Source of the DNA: Dichotomocladium elegans
Taxonomy: Eukaryota > Mucoromycota > Mucoromycetes > Mucorales > Lichtheimiaceae
NCBI GenBank assembly: GCA_025716815.1
Contig: JAIXMN010000007.1
Span: 761,501 to 825,500 of the forward strand
DNA: 64,000 bases
Direction: 5' to 3'
Shown: positions 59,537 to 64,000 of the stretch, in pieces
How the letters are laid out: every line of letters begins with the position of its first letter
How positions within the stretch are numbered: position 1 is the first letter of the stretch
The notes under the pieces: generated by a model
The model's input: the letters and a program-made list of their open reading frames with translations, nothing else
What the model was told of the DNA's origin: nothing
The model's database searches: none
Program-made: the position numbers and the translations under genes

Positions 59537-59659
59537 AGTATCTATAAAGTCGTTCCATCATGAGGGTAAACAATGTAGAAAATCAGAAAGTGATACACAG
59601 AAAAATCCCCTATAATAATATCGGGGCAATATTGAATTGGGAAAGTTTGCTCTGTGTCG

Positions 59660-61077
59660 ATGGCTGCTGTACCTCCAATTCGCATCGTCTATTGGACGAA
59701 TCTTTTCTTTGCTCCTTTCAATGAAGGTACTGAAGATCTGATGGGGATGCAAAAAGTGTTTTGATCTGCGCTTCCTCGGTGCATGTTCTGAAATACACAT
59801 TTGCACTAGGCAACGACCTGGAGGTATCATGCGATAAACCCAACGATCTTGAGCTAGCGCCTGCATCTCAGACTGCATGGTGCACCATCACAAGCAATGT
59901 GTCGAATGTTGAGGACGCTGCGGCTATCATTTTCCATGCTATGGATTATCGCGACGATACACTTCCACCGCGCACGGTCGGACAGCCTTGGATCCTGCTG
60001 ACGATGGAATCACCGTTGAACCCCGAGTTTCGCCGCGACGATGTTAAGATGCGGCAATTTGAGTATCTTGCCTCGTACCATCTTCGCAGTCGGTTCCTCT
60101 TTCCTTATTTCTCGCCCAATATCATGGATACCATCAATCGTCCCCTGGAAAGCAACTTTATGGCGCGAAAGACTGCCGACGCGCCGATCCTATGGATTGC
60201 GTCCAACTGCGATGCATGGAACGGGCGCCACCACTACGTGAAGGAGCTGATGAAGTATATCAAAGTGGACAGCTACGGCGGATGTTTGAATAACAAGGTA
60301 TATCCAGAAAACACGGAGAGGTTAGCATTGATGGGCATGTACAAATTCTATTTGGCAATTGAAAACTCAAACTGCGAGGATTATGGTAAGATCGAAACGA
60401 GAAGCAACCTGAAATTCATATATATATATCAAACTTTTGATATTTTTCTAGTAACCGAAAAGCTGTTTGACACATTCCAGGCATCGACGGTTCCGATCGT
60501 GGACGGGCCCAGGTCGTATACACCCTTCATCCCCACCCAGCGATCTGTAATTCGCATGGACGCATATCCGGATCCACGCGAGTTGGCGGATTACATACAA
60601 TTTCTTGACAAGAATGATACAGCGTACTTGGAGTACCTAAGTTACAGGCGCGATGCAGATTCCGTGCCGGCGGTGGAGCGGGTCGAGGCGCCGTTCTACA
60701 CCAACTGGAGCAGCTGGGAGCTCCATAACAACCGTGCATACTTCTGCAGCATATGCCGCGGCATAGCGCCATGGTGGCGGGCCAGGCACGACGAGAACAT
60801 AGAACTGCCAAACGACATGGACGCCTATCTCCGGACAGATCTTTCTTGCAGAACTGACAAGAAATGGGATTATGCTCGTAAAGGCCCACCCTACATTCCT
60901 CATTGGAAACCCAGCTTGGCAGACGAGTTTACGAGGCCATGGGTCAAGAAACGGATACCGCTTTACTCTGGCAACCAAGTCGGCGAGGTGTCAGCGAGAA
61001 GCGTATGGGGCGTTTACCTTCTGCTCTATTTGATATTCTTCACTTTTATCGCGATCTTGATCCGACATAGACGATAG
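59660..61077 (+). CDS. GT10 fucosyltransferase-like protein with C-terminal transmembrane anchor
   Basis: Three exons: 59660-59726, 59810-60385 and 60452-61077, giving 422 residues. The GT10 acceptor/donor core is present: NPEFRRDDVKMRQFEYLASY, YGGCLNN, MYKFYLAIENSNCEDYVTEK and LFDTFQASTVPIVDGP, as in alpha-1,3/1,4-fucosyltransferases that use GDP-fucose. Usual family members are type II proteins with an N-terminal signal anchor; here the first exon (IRIVYWTNLFFAPFNEG) goes straight into the fold, and a strong hydrophobic helix (VWGVYLLLYLIFFTFIAILI) sits at the extreme C-terminus, ending in RHRR. The start lies only about 120 bp after the HUT1 stop. Target glycan unknown; Mucorales cell walls do contain fucose. 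Confidence 0.83.
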
Positions 61078-61662
61078 TCACGGCGATCCGAAAAGCAGAG
61101 AGATATCGTGTGTTGCTCAAAGACAAAGACAAAGAAAGTGCATACTATCCATATTTGATCTGGTTTTTATCTTCATATTTCGTCCCTCGTTGATCGGCTT
61201 CTGTATATATAAACACACGCATGTAAATGGGAATAAGCAGCAGCATTGTTTCAAAGATAAACAATCATCCCTCCCTTCCCCTTTTTCTTCTTCTCCCCTC
61301 TTTTTTGCTCTCGCCTCGTTGATTTTCCTTCTTCCACACACTTTGTCGTGAGATGAAACCCGTTTTGATCAGCCTCCATGATCCATGCTATGAAAAACTA
61401 AAGTTCTGGAAAATATTTGGTGCTGTCCAAAACGCTCACTTTGCTGCATCAAGCTCAGGTGGGGGGGGTAGCATCCTTATTCTCATTCCCTTACTCTTTC
61501 TCTGGAGAAAATTGGTTCTCTTGACGCCTAACCAGAGTTGCTTATAAAGGCCATCTTGATACGAAACATCGCTCAACAAGAGCGTTAAGGTAGTAGTTCA
61601 TTTGGCGCGACTTTTTTTTGCTCGATCGGGTTATGTAACCTATCGATCTATCTCTACATAGC
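61078..61662. other. Intergenic region
   Basis: A 64-codon ATG frame at 61353-61547 (starting PVLISLHDPCYEKLKFWKIF) is possible as an upstream exon or uORF of the next gene, but it cannot be joined in frame to it. Otherwise CT-rich leader sequence. Confidence 0.3.
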
Positions 61663-62793
61663 ATGACGTACTTTGCAAGGGCTACTACCACGGTATCCAG
61701 AGACTCGATCACCCAACAACGCCACCAAGCGCCCCGATTGACATCTGTCCAACCCACCGAGTGTCAAGCAAGCCTCATCACTCTCTGCAGTGCATGGAAG
61801 CATGTGGACCCAAACAACGCCATCCATCCTTCATCTACGGCTGAACCTGTTACTCCTGCTGCAACAACAACAACAACAGCGGCAACGGCAGCAGGAGACA
61901 CACTCCTGCAAACCCCTTTATCCCCAATACAAGTGACTGAAGATGAAAGAATGACAACCCTTCGTGCCGAGCTGGCCATGGAACGTCGTCGGAGAGCTTC
62001 ACTTCAAAAGTCATACGATGGTAAATATCTTTTGTATCCGTTTTCTCGCGCGCGTGAGCGCACGCGTGTATGTGTGTGTGTATATGTGCACCACTCACCC
62101 ACCCATCTTACCCCCCCCCCCATCGTTTTAGCAATATCCCAAAAAATGAACCATCTTCATGCAGTTATAAAAGACAAGACCACTCTGATCAAAAGGCTGG
62201 AAAATGACAAGGTAAAATCGCATTTGACTTGGTAGGCCCGTTCATATATAACTGTTCGTATAGAGCAATCGAGAGCAGGATATGGATCTGCTGCTGCATA
62301 AGGCCAAGAGCGTTGCACAAGATGCAAGGAAGTGGTCATTTGAAGCCAATCGGTACAAGCAGGAATTAGAGGTAAATAAAGTTACGATCCGATTGAAGAG
62401 AAAGAATTTATTTGTTGCGATAGGCCCTACGACAACAATGGAAGGACGAAAAGAAAATTTACATGACACGTTTGCGTGAAAAACAAAGCATCATACAAGG
62501 ACTTTCGGTATGTATGCTTCTATATATATACAAGAAAGCCATCTGAAAAAAAAGGGGAGGCGACATAGGCAAGACTAGGACATTCAACCGAAGAAGAATG
62601 CGACGCCCCGTCCCTGTCGTCAAGCAACGGGTCAGCATACGCTTGTGACAGCAACACAACATGTTCCTTGTGCAGCGCATCGACCTGCGATTGCGCGAGG
62701 TTGCACCCGCCCACGCCCGTCCCCAGCAACAATCATCTCGGTCGCGAGAAACAGCACGGAAGGCGATCACATGCAATCCTATTACAGTGGTGA
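61663..62793 (+). CDS. Coiled-coil protein of unknown function with a C-terminal Cys cluster
   Basis: Five exons in phase: 61663-62020, 62132-62211, 62264-62371, 62424-62507 and 62569-62793, giving 284 residues. The first 90 residues are Thr/Ala-rich and likely disordered. Residues about 95-210 form a continuous helical coiled coil (TLRAELAMERRRRASLQKSY, then KTTLIKRLENDK, RKWSFEANRYKQELE). The last exon ends with a Cys-rich patch (CDSNTTCSLCSASTCDC). No family was recognised. The last exon was picked over an alternative acceptor a few bases downstream because it is longer and more protein-like. Confidence 0.6.
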
Positions 62794-63034
62794 TCATCCT
62801 ACCTCTTCCTCCCTCGGTCCACCCCACACACTCATATATATATAGATAAACCTGCCAATCATTCTATGCCCAAAAAAAAAAAAGAAGTCCAACCTTCCAT
62901 TATAAGCTGAAAAATCAGGCAACAAAAGGGAAAGAGTGTAACTTAAAAAATGCTGCCTAGCGCTTAATCACATGTATTTACCCTCTCGCTCGCTCGCTCG
63001 CTTTCCCTTTTGAACAAAGTGCGCTCTGCTCAGT

Positions 63035-63919
63035 ATGGACGCCTGGTGCGAACTCTGTACAAGGGCGTTCAATGGCGACACTGCCGCCGATCATCTCATT
63101 CTTTACCTTGAAGGCTGCGGTAACCGTTTAGCGAATGGCCAGTTTTCGGTAATCACCACGACCTTGAGCGATCGCGATCGCGCCTGTCTCGAATCACTCG
63201 GCTTTGCTCCTTCGTCCGACCAGGAGAACGAGTGGACATTGCCCGGTGATCAGTGGTCGCTTTACGTTGATGCCAAGCGCAATGAACGTGCGCGGTGGCA
63301 TGCGATGCGGCATCGGCAACTGCAGATCGAATTGCATACCCATCTTGAGACCATTCAGCCCCTCCCGGGCTTGAACGATCAGCATCGACTTGCGCTCGTC
63401 CGCGGGTTCTGCAACCGCTTCGCGGCTGACGCACGCGCCGTCCCATTCCTGCGCGGGATTGCGGGCCTGTGCCGATTCCAGCTCTTCAGGGACAGGCTCG
63501 CAGTCTGGCGTTGCTCCGAGCACGTCTTTACCCAAAGTGGGCCGGAGGCCATGGTCGAGTATATCAAGCTCCTCAAGGGCGTCCTGCAGCTCGAGAGGGT
63601 ATTCACATCAGCAACAGACAAGCGCAGTGACGACGACATCATCATTGACCTGGACACCTCAAGAATGCCTGATGATGATGATGATCCTATCCTCATGTGG
63701 CGCACGAACAGCCAGCTTTCGGACCACCATCTCTGCGATTTGCTCGCCATCCTCCCTCCCCATGAGCCAAGCCCTCAGCAATTTTGCCTCTCCGATATCC
63801 CTCGCCCTATCCACATATCCGCATCCATCGGCTTTTACCACCCACATCTTCTTCTTCAGTGGATCATGCACCTCTTTCGCCACTGCACCGGCTTCATCCA
63901 CCGTCCCGGTAGGAGATAG
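63035..63919 (+). CDS. Hypothetical protein
   Basis: A single frame of 294 residues with an ATG at 63035. The start contains CELC and a later His/Cys (DAWCELCTRAFNGDTAADH), weakly like a zinc-binding knuckle; the middle is helical (VRGFCNRFAADARAVPFLRG), followed by an acidic Asp run and a hydrophobic C-terminus. Codon use is GC-richer than in the surrounding DNA, supporting real coding. I do not recognise the family, and the gene may have additional exons beyond the stop. Confidence 0.55.
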   Translation: MDAWCELCTRAFNGDTAADHLILYLEGCGNRLANGQFSVITTTLSDRDRACLESLGFAPSSDQENEWTLPGDQWSLYVDAKRNERARWHAMRHRQLQIELHTHLETIQPLPGLNDQHRLALVRGFCNRFAADARAVPFLRGIAGLCRFQLFRDRLAVWRCSEHVFTQSGPEAMVEYIKLLKGVLQLERVFTSATDKRSDDDIIIDLDTSRMPDDDDDPILMWRTNSQLSDHHLCDLLAILPPHEPSPQQFCLSDIPRPIHISASIGFYHPHLLLQWIMHLFRHCTGFIHRPGRR

Positions 63920-64000
63920 GCTCATTTAGAATGAAAGATTTATAATTTGATATTATTTAGACTTGTCTACAGTGAGTGAAGAACGATAGGGATGGAGAAA

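Noticed and set aside
62569..62793. Alternative acceptor four bases downstream for the last exon of the coiled-coil gene
   Set aside because: It gives a short Arg-rich tail of only about 25 residues; the chosen frame is longer and more protein-like, though RNA data could reverse this.

Overview
The window is nuclear DNA of a filamentous fungus, most likely an early-diverging one of the Mucorales (Mucoromycota). The reasons are short introns (mostly 45-130 bp) with GTAAGT-like donors, compact genes on both strands, and a protein set that includes a cytochrome-b5-fused delta-6-type desaturase, mitochondrial ArgJ, Mis12, Naa35, Cwc15, a Ptc5-like PP2C, an Hda2/3-like protein and a GT10 fucosyltransferase. 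The genus is not determinable from the sequence alone. Exons were joined by hand from splice-site phase and protein continuity, so the CDS intervals span introns.

Layout. 1-4.6 kb: the 5' part of a fatty acid desaturase (runs off the left edge), a decayed CaMK-like kinase, and an MCT-type MFS transporter. 5.7-7.6 kb: a divergent importin-alpha/ARM protein. 8.5-10.9 kb: an Hda2/3-like chromatin protein. 12.3-13.9 kb: an AAAP amino-acid transporter. 14.4-16.5 kb: coding-looking but unassigned minus-strand DNA. 16.8-17.7 kb: CWC15. 17.9-19.7 kb: another unassigned minus-strand gene. 20.5-22.3 kb: ORC2. 22.7-24.5 kb: a two-module glycosyltransferase-like membrane protein. 24.9-28.0 kb: NAA35/MAK10 with 14 exons. 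28.3-30.0 kb: a mitochondrial PP2C. 30.8-34.0 kb: a large inverted repeat with two arms of about 1448 bp around a 275 bp spacer. 34-36.5 kb: gene-poor DNA. 36.6-38.6 kb: a polyQ PHD-finger protein. 39-40.6 kb: fragments. 40.7-42.2 kb: a truncated SMARCAL1-like SNF2 protein. 42.7-43.7 kb: a Rho GTPase. 44.2-44.6 kb: a small Cys-rich secreted protein. 46.4-47.0 kb: a polytopic membrane protein. 47.7-64 kb: a dense run of genes (winged-helix-like protein, PP2C-like, DPM1, bHLH factor, PhyH dioxygenase, ArgJ, Mis12, HUT1, fucosyltransferase, coiled-coil protein, hypothetical protein).

Functional themes. Four genes concern protein glycosylation or the secretory pathway: DPM1, HUT1, the GT10 enzyme and the GT31/GT34-like protein. 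HUT1 and the GT10 gene are only about 120 bp apart on the same strand. Chromosome biology is represented by ORC2, Mis12, the Hda2/3-like, PHD and SNF2-like proteins. There is no sign of an operon, CRISPR array or prokaryotic element. The most unusual items are the near-perfect palindrome, three GC-AG introns (two in the spliceosome gene CWC15, one of them directly after the start codon), and several proteins that keep a fold but appear to have lost catalytic motifs.
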